From Chamaea fasciata (Eukaryota; Chordata; Aves; Passeriformes; Sylviidae), in assembly GCA_029207755.1 (NCBI GenBank), contig JARCOQ010000069.1, positions 124,001-188,000 of the forward strand: 64,000 nucleotides of DNA. The letters run 5' to 3'. The translations under genes and the position numbers were made by a program. The notes under the pieces are model-generated. The model worked only from the letters and a program-made list of their open reading frames with translations, made no database searches and was not told the DNA's origin. The number at the start of each line of letters is the position of its first letter. Position 1 is the first letter of the stretch. Below are positions 34,151 through 46,501 of the stretch, piece after piece.

Positions 34151-34624
34151 ATGGGGACAGAGTGCAGCTGCCCCATTTGTCATGATGAGCAAGAGGGTGT
34201 TGCTTATGCCATACCCTGTGGCCATGAGTTCTGCATGGGCTGCATGCTGCGTTGGGCAGAGAAGAAAGCAGAGTGCCCACTCTGCAGAAGATTGATAGAG
34301 TCTGCCAGGTTTTCTCTGCGGGAACAAAAATACCTCGAGTGTGTCATCACACCCCAGGGAGAATCACCAGAGACCAAGAGAGAGGCAGAAAGATCTCTTG
34401 GCCTCCTGGATGGAAACAGCTGCCAGCGCCCAGGAGCGGTTCCTGTGCAAGGGACACCTTCCCCAGCTGAGCAGGGGCCTGCAGGGGCAGAGGCTGTGGG
34501 TAGCCTGCTGCCAAGGTCTGGGCAGAACTTTTCCAAAAAGAAGAGCATGTTCTTGACCCTATGCTGCCCTGGCTGCGCCAGAGGCTGGAGGCAATCTATG
34601 GGTCCCAGCGGTGGCTGGCAGTGA
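34151..34624 (+). CDS. TOPORS-like RING-finger ORF, unit 4
   Basis: 157 codons; the C-terminal frame ends at 34731. It differs from unit 1 by Val to Ala after the RING (IESARFSLRE), shared with unit 3. Confidence 0.6.
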   Translation: MGTECSCPICHDEQEGVAYAIPCGHEFCMGCMLRWAEKKAECPLCRRLIESARFSLREQKYLECVITPQGESPETKREAERSLGLLDGNSCQRPGAVPVQGTPSPAEQGPAGAEAVGSLLPRSGQNFSKKKSMFLTLCCPGCARGWRQSMGPSGGWQ

Positions 34625-36642
34625 GAGCAGAGAACAGCATCTTGTATGCCCTGCGCCTCTGCGGTCCAGATGGGGAGGTCATGGTGCAGGTGCTGCAGCC
34701 TCTCCTGGAGGAATATACAGAACCCTATTGAAATGCTTTAGGAACAACTATGAAGCAATAACATAGAGCTGAGTTTGAGACAGGAAAGTGTACCAAGAAA
34801 ATCTGGAAAGTTGGGGAGTTTTTGTGCATTTGACCGTTTGTTGCGTATGCATACTTCTGTTCTGTCAGTAGTAGAGGTTGTAAAATTGTTTTTCTGTTAG
34901 GGAGTCTCCACCCCTATTCATAAGTTGTACTGGAGTCATCTCCTCCTTCCATGAGAAATGCATCAATACAATTCTCCTGTTTTTTGAATGTCTTGGGAAT
35001 TGATGAAGACTGAAATGGCTAAGACCCGGTGCAAGGTAGACAGCCTTGGCTGGCAAGGCTCATGCTGGACATGGGCTTAAGGCAGGGTGAGGGTCAAGAA
35101 AAGGATGAGGTGTCAGTGCAAGACAAAGAGCAGAAACCCCAGTGTTAGGAGGGCTATGAGAAAGCCTCCAAGGGAAGGTGAGGACTGCCACTCCAGCATG
35201 AGAGGCAGAAAACCTTGGGTGTCGCTCGTGTGAGCATGCCTAGCTATTCTGGCTAGTTAAGCTTAGCCATAGGTGCAGGACAAAAACTTGAACTGTTCCA
35301 ACTAACCCAGGTAATGCAGGACTATGGAATTCTTTGTATAACTAAGCAGTACTTAGGAAACGAGACTAGCAGCTGTAGGCCACCAAGTGTTAGGGACTGT
35401 ACAAAATGCCGACTAATAGGCTGAAGTGTGGTAAGCAAATGTTTCCTTGGATGCCTTAAGAATTGACTTAATGAGCCAGCCTTCGCAATACTAGAGAGAT
35501 GATGACTACAGAATTTAAAGATCCAATGGGACTTGTGAAAAAGGATGCATCTTCGGGGCAAGGTTGATTTGGGAGTGAAGGGCCATGCGACAAACCAAGC
35601 TCGGCCACTCCCAGAGGGATGTGGCTCCCGCGTTACCTTCAGTGTCTTTGATGCTGTTGGCACAATTGTCCAGCAGCATCCTTTCATTTGTGGTGCAGCT
35701 CCTCAGTTCAGAGGCTGTGCAAGGAGAGAGTAGCCACATAGGGCATGATCCTTCACTTGATACTGTCATTCATCTCCTCTTCAGCTCCAGGTCTCCAATT
35801 GCATTGCTAAAGCTCTGGGCTGGCAAGAGGAGAAGGCTGCTTCCATCAGCAGCTGCAGAAAGTGTTCCAGAGAGCAGAAGACAGAGCCCGAGGGTATTGC
35901 CAGCATGGGTACTTCTCTCCCATCGCAGCCGGCAGCAGGGATTTACCTTGCCATTTCTTTGCACTCGGCATCTTCAGCCTCTTTCATACAGATCTCATCC
36001 AGCTCAGAGAACGAGTCATGAAGGATGTGTTGGTCATCCTACGTGGTCCTGAGGATGAGCTCTACCCACCTGGGATTAGAAGACAAAACTCCATCCTGTT
36101 ACTGTGACTATCATGCTCACAGTCAAAGCGGGCATCAGGGGTGTACCAGGTCAGCCATAAACACTGGGCTAGGCCCTTACCCTTAGGTCTGTGCAGGCTT
36201 GCCCAGAGCCATGGAAGAGAAACACCTGTTTCACCTCTGCATAAGGATACACTGCTTTCTTCTCCCACACTTCCATTTTCAAAGGCAGGATCCCTCTAAG
36301 GAAGATGCATTTAGCTAAATTATGCGCTTAAATGGCCTGAAATTTAAAAAAAAAAAAAGAAAAAAGAAAAAAAAAAAAAGTCACAAAAGGTCTGGAAAAA
36401 GGCGGTCTTGCTAAACAATGCCACTTTCTCTCAGAACGGCTAGCACAGCTAGCCTGAAGAAGATCTTATGCAGTGCCCATATAGCCCCAAGGAGATTAGT
36501 GAGTGATGTGGATTGCTACAGTAGTAGTCCTGCAATGTCACAAACTTTTTAAAAATCAGAATGTGTGTTGCTTTGAATTGTTGTTACTGCCAATTCTGTA
36601 GTTTTGGATGTCAAGCAAAATCTTGTATCATTAGCACAAGAG

Positions 36643-36816
36643 TGGCACATGTTTCCCAGAGAAGCTGTGGATGCCCCATTCCTTTTACCATTTGAGGCCA
36701 GCTTGGATGGGACTCTGAGCAACCTGGTGTAGTGGAAGGCCTCTGTGTGCATGGTTGGGGTTTGAAACTAGTCAGTCCTTAAGGTACCTTCCAATCCAGA
36801 CCTTTCTGTGGTTTTA
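36643..36816 (+). mobile_element. CR1 3' relic, unit 4
   Basis: Same relic and position relative to acrosin copy 5. Confidence 0.72.
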
Positions 36817-37010
36817 GGCCTCTAAATTGCCCTTCCCCCCTGCCTGCAGCGGCCAGCACCGTGTCTGGAACATGGAACCAGTCCCTCTGTGACATCAGGC
36901 CTAGGGCCGAGGGCACTGCGGCAAAGCAAATTCTGTTGGCATTACGTTGGCAGCTGCCCTGGAGGTGTCAAGCTCTCTCTCCTTGCAGCTGACTTGCACC
37001 TGTGACGGCA

Positions 37011-39270
37011 ATGATTTTGTTGTGCATCCTCATCCTACTGGCTCTGTGCGGGCCTGCACATGGCGCCTGTGGGTAAGTAGCCTCAGGCTCTTTGGGGGCC
37101 CGGGCAAAGGCTTAGGGGCTTCCCTGTGGGTGCCCGTTTGCCACCTGTGGCCACAGCAGTTCCCAAAGTAGGTGGGAGTCTCCGTTTATCACCACTGGCC
37201 AGGCTGCTGGCACCAGTTGTCTAAGGGGCTAAAGCAGAAATGGGCAAACATGTGGACATCCCAGGCAGCTCCCTGCTGGCTTTGCAACCAGAGCCTTGTG
37301 AGGAGGGAAGCTGGCTGACCTTCAGCACAGCAGCAGGCCTTCTCATGGGACACTAACGACTTTCTGCTTCCAGACAGACTTGTGGGCTGCGGCCCATGGG
37401 TACTACCTTCAGCTCATCACGCGTTGTGGGTGGCACAGATGTCATGCCAGGGTCTGGGGCCTGGGCTGGGATCGCCAGTATCCGCTGCGTCTGGAAACCA
37501 CCGGTATCTGTGCATATCTGTGGAGGGACCCTCATCAGCGCAAAGTGGCTGCTCTCAGCTGCCCACTGCTTTGTCAACATCACAAAGTAAGTCGGACCTG
37601 GGCACAGGGATATCCCCACACCACCAGTGCATGCTATTCCCATCCCATTTCCTTGCATGTGCCTAGTGCCAGGACATTGCAGGGCCCAGCTGAGAGACTG
37701 CTCAGGGAGACGACTGGGTTCATGCCACCGCTTCCTAGCAGCCTGCAGCTCAATATAGCTCAAGCCTACTTTCACTCTGTGGAGTGCTGTTTTCCTCTCT
37801 GCCTCAGGAAGCAGAAGGCAGGAAGGGCTGGGGTGTTACAGCACGTGATTCTACTCGCCCTCACCCCTCTCTCCATCTGCCTTCCAGTCCCATCAGCGAG
37901 TGGGCCATCGTTCTTGGGGCCACCTCGTTGGGCCAGTCGGGCCCTGGTGTGGAAGTGCGCCGGATTAAGCGGCTGATTATTCATGAAAAATACATCCCTG
38001 ACCTTGAGTATAACGACATCGCCTTGCTGGAACTGGATCGGCCAGTCCAGTGCAGCTCCACCATTCAGACCGCCTGCCTGCCTGGTCCTGCAGTGAAAGT
38101 GTCGGAGCTGAAAAACTGTTACGTTGCTGGCTGGGGTGACAGAATCGTGAAATGTGAGTGAGTTCCCATAAAGGATCTGGACCCTGAGGGCAAGCTTGGC
38201 CCACCAGGGAGAGACGGCTGGGCCTTCCTGACAGCAGAGTTAGGCCGTGGGACATATGCCTCTGGCCTGGCCTGCTGCCCAATGCCACACAGCAGCGACA
38301 CAGCACTCCCAACACCTCTCTAGAGGCCAGCAAGCCTCTAGGGAAAAACTTCAACACACGGGCAAAGAGCTGCTGGGAGCTCATTCCTTTCTCTGCTCAC
38401 AGCTTCAGGTAGAGATATCCTGCAGCAGGCCAAGGTGCAAGTGGTCCCTAACCAGCTCTGCAACAGTAGTGAGTGGCTGCATGGGTACATCTATGACTAC
38501 CACGTGTGTGCTGGCCAGGGCGGCGTTGGCACCTGCCAGGTAGGCGCATGCCGAGTCCCCCAGCCCCCAGCAGTGTAGGCAGCCTCATCCCAGCACCCAA
38601 GCACAGCCCAGCGCGTGCTTTCCCTGACCAGTTGCTCTCCCAGCCCCAGCTCTGCACTGCCGCTGAAGCTTCTGCCCCCTTTCCCATCCGTGGGTCCTTG
38701 CTCTGTGGGGTCCAGATGCTAACCCTGAAGCATCCAAGCACAGGGGAGACAGAGAGCCTCACCTGACAGGCCCCCAACCTGCTCCCAAGGGTGCTGAGGT
38801 TCTACAGGTTCCAGCACTTGAGCAGGGCCTTGCTCAGCCAGGAGTCCAGTTCTTCTGGCAGGGGCTGAAGAGAGTAAAGCAACCAACTCCGACTGCTGAC
38901 AGGGGCACACAGAGGCACCTTAATCCTCTCTGCTCTGCTCCAGGGTGACAGCGGGGGGCCTCTTGTCTGCCAAGATAAGCATGCCGGCTTCTTCTGGCAA
39001 ATTGGTGTGACCAGCTGGGGAGTAGGCTGTGCTAGACCTAAACAGCCTGCAGTCTCCAGCTCCACTCAGTACTACTACGACTGGATCCGGACTACAGTGG
39101 GAAGAAGGCCAGTACCAGGAATTACGCCAGCACCAGCGTACACCTCAACCCCCCTGCAGACACTACCTCCAAGACCAACTCAACCCTGTCCAGTTCCTCG
39201 GGCAAAGCTGCTCCAATTCTTTAATCTGCTGAAGGAGATCTTGCTGTACCTAAAGGGAAAAATTGTTTGA
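37011..39270 (+). CDS. ACR: Acrosin-like serine protease, copy 5, complete
   Basis: Exons are 37011-37072, 37374-37586, 37888-38153, 38403-38539 and 38944-39270. It carries Tyr213 and, in exon 5, Arg260 to Gln (cctaaacagc near 39041), which lies between the conserved Cys255 and the position-226 residue in the S1 region. The 5' untranslated base five codons upstream of ATG is C (ttgcacctg), as in copy 6. Confidence 0.92.
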
Positions 39271-41127
39271 ACGGCAAAATGGACCAGCTGCAGTTCAGGC
39301 TATAGTAGACCACAACCCTTTCCTTCTGAGTTCTATTAATTTGAATTGCATTAAACGGAATTAAATTGGAAGCAAACTCAAAAGGAGATCTGTATTTTCT
39401 GCTCTGCGACAAATTTGCATCCAAATTCTCTAAAATCCCGCTGGCTTGATTTTGCCCAAGCAGTCCTGAACTCAGGGATCCCTTCATACTCATCTAGGAA
39501 GAATTTGGCTTCACACTCCCTTCCGTACAGATCAATGCCTTCCCCACAGCTATTGGTACGTCTGCAGCAGAAGAGTAGCATCTGGCACCTTAAGTTTGCA
39601 AAAACAAGTTCAAGAAACACAACACTAGGAAAACAAGAGAAAAGAAAAGAAGGGTGCAGATGTTGCCCTGTCATCAAAAACGTGAAGCCCTTCATTCTGC
39701 TCTGTGCCCTAAGGATGGTTTTTGTCCCCATCAGATGGCAACTGGGTTTTTTGGCCCATGTAGAAACCTAAGCAGTAAAGAGTTCATGCACTGCTGTGCC
39801 CTGAACACCAACAGCCATCAAGCAAACGAGTTATAACAGCATGTGCCTGGAAAGGGGAGCTGTATTGAACGTAGGCCAGCCCCATTCTGGAGCTGAAGTT
39901 CCTGTTCCAGTCTGTAGTGACCACACAACATAAAGAACAGCTTAAGTGCAGGAGTGGGGTCAAGGAGCAAGCAAGACCAATAGATGGAGAATCAAGACCA
40001 CAAAAAAAAAAGAAAACAAACCCAAAGCCCCCCAGCCCATTTCCAGAAAAGTCTAGAATACTAGGCTGCACATGCCAACTCATTTGTACAAAGAGTGAGG
40101 AACCTAATCCCAGAATGGGGAAAACTTACCTAGAAAAATGTACCACCACAGAGGCCGGGTGGCATTCTCTCAGGACCCTGGACACCTGTTGGCTGGATCG
40201 GTGCTGGACCCAGGACTTTAATCTTCTTTCCTCTCCTACCCGATTCCTCTTTCCCTTCTTCTTCCCTCTTTTCTTTTAGTCTTCTGTCTTATTATTAGAA
40301 GGTAGTGGCAAAACATATACCAATTGCCATGCTGAGTGTGTAGTTTGTTAATAAAAAGCGGTGAGGTTTTTTTGGACCCTTTTGCTTTTTGCCATTCTTT
40401 TCCATCCGTGAACATCGACGAACCTCTGTTGCTCCCTTCCACATAGGAGTGGCGTGTAAGACCAATGCACAAACACTCCAGGGAAGGGAAGAGCTGCATC
40501 TGCCTTCTCCAGTGCCAATCCCTGGGCCAAGGATCAATTGCACATCTCACCCCCTCACAGCAGCAGTCTGTTGTAGCAGCACGTCTTTTATGATCCGATT
40601 ATTGGCACATGCCTCTACCTGAAGGTAAGAGGCATGTGCCGAAGTCAATAGCATGGATTTTCTTTAACAGTAAGCATGAGGTAGAGAGATAGAAATAGGA
40701 AAGAGAGGAGGGCCAGAGGGAGAGAAAGAGTGAGACAGTTGAAGTAGAAAGCTATCACCGCACTTGGATCCAGAAAGCATCCTCTTGCACCTTTTCTTCA
40801 CCCTGGTCTTCTTGCTGGTGTGCTTCCCCCAGGCATTCAAACCTTTTTGCTATTTAGGCATTTTAGCCAACAAAGGAATCAATGCTCATTGGCTACAGTT
40901 ACCCACTCAGAGTTGCTTCTCAACAGAGTGGCTTTGTTGGCTTTGAGTGTGGGTTCTTTCTGTCCAGTATCAGTGCTCCTCCAGTATCCGTTTTCCTCCC
41001 GCTAGTCTGAGAGCGCATCCAATCCTACCTCACATTCCTCTCGGGTGGGTTAACTGACAGCCCAAGTTTCACAGAGGCATGTTCAGGGAGGGGGAGCTCC
41101 AGTTGCTGCCGATGAGCAGTTGCTTCT

Positions 41128-42916
41128 TTGGAGAGTTTGTCACAGTGGGCAAAGCCTTTCAATAATCTTAATGCATCTTGGAGGGGCAAGAACCTCTCAT
41201 CTTTATTGCATAAGGGAGGGAATATAGTTATCAAAGATGAGGAAAAGGCTGAGGTCCCTAGCATCTTCTTTGCTTCAGTTTTCAACAAAAAGACGGGTTG
41301 TCCTCAAGGCAACTGGCCTCCTGAACTCGTAGATGGGGAGCAGGGAACAGAACAGCCTCTCCTGTTATCCAGGAGAAAGTAGTTAGTGACCATGTGAGCC
41401 ACTTAGATGCTGACAAGTCGATGAGACCAGACAGGATTCATCCTAGGGTGGTGCAGGAGATGGCAGAAGACGTCACCAAGACGCTTTCCATCATTCACCA
41501 TCAGTCCTGGGTAACAAGACGACTGGGCTGGCCAACGTGATGCTCATCCATAAGAAGGGCCATAAGGAGCACATGGGAAACTACAGGCCTGTCAGCCTGA
41601 CCTTGGTACTCAGTAAGGTTAAACAAGAGATCATCTTAAGTGCGATAACGCAGCACCTACAGGACAGCTGAGGGATCAGACCCAGCCAGCAGGGATTTAG
41701 GAGGGGCAGGTTGTGCTTTAACCAACCTGATCTCCCTTTGTTACCAGCTGACCCGCCAGGTGGATGACGGGAAGGCTGTGGATGTTGTATACCTGGCCTT
41801 CAGCAAAGCCTCTTACCCCATCTCCCGTAGCGCACTCCTGGAAAAGCTGGTAGCCCACAGCTTGGGCAGGAGCCGTGTTCAGAACTGGCTGGATGGCCAG
41901 GCCCAGAGACTGGAGGTGAATGGTCCTGCATCCAGATGGGGGCTAGTCACTTAGTGCAGCCCCCCAGGGGTCTGTGTTGGGACCAGTCTTGTTTAAATAT
42001 CTTCACTGATGATCCGGACAAGGGGATCACCTTGCAGATGACACCAAGCTGGGAGCAAGCACTGCTCTGTTAGAGGGTAGGAGGACTCTGCAGAGGGACC
42101 TGGACAGGCTGGATAGGTGTGCTGAATCCAACAATGGGAGGTTTCACAAGTCCAAGTGCCAGGTCGTGCCTTTGAATCACAGCAAGCCCCTGCAGCACCA
42201 CAAGCTGGGGTTGGTGTGGCTGGACAGTGCCCAGGCAGAAAAGGGACCTGGGGGTACTGGAGACAGCAGCTGAACGTGAGCCAGCGGTGCGCTCTGGTGG
42301 CCAAGAAGGCCAATGGCATCCTGGCCTGGATCAGGAATGGTGTGGCCAGCAGGAGCGGGGAGGTCATTCTTCCCCCGTAGTCAGCACTGGTGAGGCCGCA
42401 CCTTGAGTGCTGCGTCCAGTTCTGGGCTCCTCAGTTTAGGAAGGACGTTGAGATGCTCAAATGGGTCCAGAGGAGGGCAACAAGGATAGTGAATGGTCTG
42501 GGACACGTGTCTTATGAGGAGCAGCTGAGGGAGCTGGGGTTGCTTAGCTTGGAGAAGAGAAGGCTCAGGGGTGAGCGTACCAACCTCTATAAGTCCCCGA
42601 AAGGAGGGTATAGCCCAGTGGGGGTCAGTCTCTTCTCCCAGGCAAGCAGCAAGAGAAGCCGACAAAGTCTTAAGCTGTACCACAGGAAGTTGGGACTGGA
42701 CATTGAGAAGAAGATTCTTCACAGAAAGGATGATTTTGGGCATTGGAATAGGCTTCCCAGGGAGGCGGTGGAGTCACCTGGAGGTGTTTAAGCAAAGATA
42801 GCACATGGCTTTTAGTGCTGTGGTCTGGTTGACAAGGTGGTGTTGAGTCATAGGTTTGACTCAATGGTCTCAGATGGTTTTTTTTCCAACCTAGTCGATT
42901 CTGTGGTTCTGTGATT
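41128..42916 (+). mobile_element. CR1 LINE fragment, unit 5
   Basis: Same insertion. The residual frame at 42390-42791 has Gly to Asp in HRKxDFGHW (aaaggatgat near 42727), shared only with unit 6. Confidence 0.88.
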
Positions 42917-43641
42917 GGTGTTTAAGGCAATTCTGCTCTTTAAGTGTCTTGCAATATCTTATGCAGCTCTGGTCATCAAGGGTGCATAGGTTCTTAGAGC
43001 CCCTAAGAGTCATCAGCGGGGAGCAAAGCCACGCATCTACTCTTCCCTAGAGATCACCTGCAGAGGTGATGCTTGACCAGCATACCCAGCTGACGTGCGC
43101 AGTGCCTGCTAAGGCCATATTAAATTTTTGCCCACAGCGTTCACTTTGGAAGAGAACCTCCCCCTTATAAAAACTGCATTCAATGAATAACATTTTCTGA
43201 TTCAAGAGTGAACTTAAAAAAGATAGAAAGAAAGGAAAAATCCAGCCTCCAGAGATTTAATTAAAAATTCAGGACCTCCAAATTGTTGAACCACTTAATC
43301 CCAACACCTGTTTTTCACAGACAGGAGTCTCAACCCTACACGATTTCAGCTGCCCGAGACCATCTTTCCACGCTCTCAGGAAAGTCACAGCCTTTCAAGC
43401 ATGCCTGTAAGACCTTGAAGGCTGAGTCTCCCCAGGGTGGTAGTGAGAAGGTCATTAGGGCTTGAGGAGTCAGGAGGATATCCTTGTCCAGGGGCTTGGG
43501 CATTTTTTCATCTGCTCCTTGGGACAGGAAGAGACCAAGGTTTCTCCATTTTGTTGCAGTGTGTGAGATTCTTTGGTAGTGCCAGTGATGGGGAGCAGCT
43601 TCTCAGGACTCCCTGAATTGCCACGGAGAACAGACAGAGCC

Positions 43642-44115
43642 ATGGGGACAGAGTGCAGCTGCCCCATTTGTCATGATGAGCAAGAGGGTGTTGCTTATGC
43701 CTTACCCTGTGGCCATGAGTTCTGCATGGGCTGCATGCTGCGTTGGGCAGAGAAGAAAGCAGAGTGCCCACTCTGCAGAAGATTGATAGAGTCTGTCAGG
43801 TTTTCTCTGCGGGAACAAAAATACCTCGAGTGTGTCATCACACCCCAGGGAGAATCACCAGAGACCAAGAGAGAGGCAGAAAGATCTCTTGGCCTCCTGG
43901 ATGGAAACAGCTGCCAGCGCCCAGGAGCGCTTCCTGTGCAAGGGACACCTTCCCCAGCTGAGCAGGGGCCTGCAGGGGCAGAGGCTGTGGGTAGCCTGCT
44001 GCCAAGGTCTGGGCAGAACTTTTCCAAAAAGAAGAGCATGTTCTTGACCCTATGCTGCCCTGGCTGCGCCAGAGGCTGGAGGCAATCTATGGGTCCCAGC
44101 GGTGGCTGGCAGTGA
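43642..44115 (+). CDS. TOPORS-like RING-finger ORF, unit 5
   Basis: 157 codons; the C-terminal frame ends at 44222. It has Ile to Leu just before the third RING cysteine (YALPCGH) and Val to Leu in RPGALPVQ, both shared only with unit 6. Confidence 0.6.
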   Translation: MGTECSCPICHDEQEGVAYALPCGHEFCMGCMLRWAEKKAECPLCRRLIESVRFSLREQKYLECVITPQGESPETKREAERSLGLLDGNSCQRPGALPVQGTPSPAEQGPAGAEAVGSLLPRSGQNFSKKKSMFLTLCCPGCARGWRQSMGPSGGWQ

Positions 44116-46133
44116 GAGCAGAGAACAGCATCTTGTATGCCCTGCGCCTCTGCGGTCCAGATGGGGAGGTCATGGTGCAGGTGCTGCAGCCTCTCCTGGA
44201 GGAATATACAGAACCCTATTGAAATGCTTTAGGAACAACTATGAAGCAATAACATAGAGCTGAGTTTGAGACAGGAAAGTGTACCAAGAAAATCTGGAAA
44301 GTTGGGGAGTTTTTGTGCATTTGACCGTTTGTTGCATATGCATACTTCTGTTCTGTCAGTAGTAGAGGTTGTAAAATTGTTTTTCTGTTAGGGAGTCTCC
44401 ACCCCTATTCATAAGTTGTACTGGAGTCATCTCCTCCTTCCATGAGAAATGCATCAATACAATTCTCCTGTTTTTTGAATGTCTTGGGAATTGATGAAGA
44501 CTGAAATGGCTAAGACCCGGTGCAAGGTAGACAGCCTTGGCTGGCAAGGCTCATGCTGGACATGGGCTTAAGGCAGGGTGAGGGTCAAGAAAAGGATGAG
44601 GTGTCAGTGCAAGACAAAGAGCAGAAACCCCAGTGTTAGGAGGGCTATGAGAAAGCCTCCAAGGGAAGGTGAGGACTGCCACTCCAGCATGAGAGGCAGA
44701 AAACCTTGGGTGTCGCTCGTGTGAGCATGCCTAGCTATTCTGGCTAGTTAAGCTTAGCCATAGGTGCAGGACAAAAACTTGAACTGTTCCAACTAACCCA
44801 GGTAATGCAGGACTATGGAATTCTTTGTATAACTAAGCAGTACTTAGGAAACGAGACTAGCAGCTGTAGGCCACCAAGTGTTAGGGACTGTACAAAATGC
44901 CGACTAATAGGCTGAAGTGTGGTAAGCAAATGTTTCCTTGGATGCCTTAGGAATTGACTTAATGAGCCAGCCTTCGCAATACTAGAGAGATGATGACTAC
45001 AGAATTTAAAGATCCAATGGGACTTGTGAAAAAGGATGCATCTTCGGGGCAAGGTTGATTTGGGAGTGAAGGGCCATGCGACAAACCAAGCTCGGCCACT
45101 CCCAGAGGGATGTGGCTCCCGCGTTACCTTCAGTGTCTTTGATGCTGTTGGCACAATTGTCCAGCAGCATCCTTTCATTTGTGGTGCAGCTCCTCAGTTC
45201 AGAGGCTGTGCAAGGAGAGAGTAGCCACATAGGGCATGATCCTTCACTTGATACTGTCATTCATCTCCTCTTCAGCTCCAGGTCTCCAATTGCATTGCTA
45301 AAGCTCTGGGCTGGCAAGAGGAGAAGGCTGCTTCCATCAGCAGCTGCAGAAAGTGTTCCAGAGAGCAGAAGACAGAGCCCGAGGGTATTGCCAGCATGGG
45401 TACTTCTCTCCCATCGCAGCCGGCAGCAGGGATTTACCTTGCCATTTCTTTGCACTCGGCATCTTCAGCCTCTTTCATACAGATCTCATCCAGCTCAGAG
45501 AACGAGTCATGAAGGATGTGTTGGTCATCCTACGTGGTCCTGAGGATGAGCTCTACCCACCTGGGATTAGAAGACAAAACTCCATCCTGTTACTGTGACT
45601 ATCATGCTCACAGTCAAAGCGGGCATCAGGGGTGTACCAGGTCAGCCATAAACACTGGGCTAGGCCCTTACCCTTAGGTCTGTGCAGGCTTGCCCAGAGC
45701 CATGGAAGAGAAACACCCGTTTCACCTCTGCATAAGGATACACTGCTTTCTTCTCCCACACTTCCATTTTCAAAGGCAGGATCCCTCTAAGGAAGATGCA
45801 TTTAGCTAAATTATGCGCTTAAATGGCCTGAAATTTAAAAAGAAAAAAAGAAAAAAGAAAAAAAAAAAAAGTCACAAAAGGTCTGGAAAAAGGCGGTCTT
45901 GCTAAACAATGCCACTTTCTCTCAGAACGGCTAGCACAGCTAGCCTGAAGAAGATCTTATGCAGTGCCCATATAGCCCCAAGGAGATTAGTGAGTGATGT
46001 GGATTGCTACAGTAGTAGTCCTGCAATGTCACAAACTTTTTAAAAATCAGAATGTGTGTTGCTTTGAATTGTTGTTACTGCCAATTCTGTAGTTTTGGAT
46101 GTCAAGCAAAATCTTGTATCATTAGCACAAGAG

Positions 46134-46307
46134 TGGCACATGTTTCCCAGAGAAGCTGTGGATGCCCCATTCCTTTTACCATTTGAGGCCAGCTTGGATG
46201 GGACTCTGAGCAACCTGGTGTAGTGGAAGGCCTCTGTGTGCATGGTTGGGGTTTGAAACTAGTCAGTCCTTAAGGTACCTTCCAATCCAGACCTTTCTGT
46301 GGTTTTA
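46134..46307 (+). mobile_element. CR1 3' relic, unit 5
   Basis: Same relic and position relative to acrosin copy 6. Confidence 0.72.
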
Positions 46308-46501
46308 GGCCTCTAAATTGCCCTTCCCCCCTGCCTGCAGCGGCCAGCACCGTGTCTGGAACATGGAACCAGTCCCTCTGTGACATCAGGCCTAGGGCCG
46401 AGGGCACTGCGGCAAAGCAAATTCTGTTGGCATTACGTTGGCAGCTGCCCTGGAGGTGTCAAGCTCTCTCTCCTTGCAGCTGACTTGCACCTGTGACGGC
46501 A

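Larger units (their letters stand above)
28472..37962 (+). repeat. Tandem array unit 4 (9491 bp)
   Basis: Same order and orientation. In the acrosin exon 4 region it groups with units 5 and 6, but over CR1 and the RING gene it groups with unit 3 (for example gtgtggttccc near 31328 and gctgacatgc near 33599). A private synonymous-looking G to A change lies in acrosin exon 3 near 28588. Confidence 0.98.
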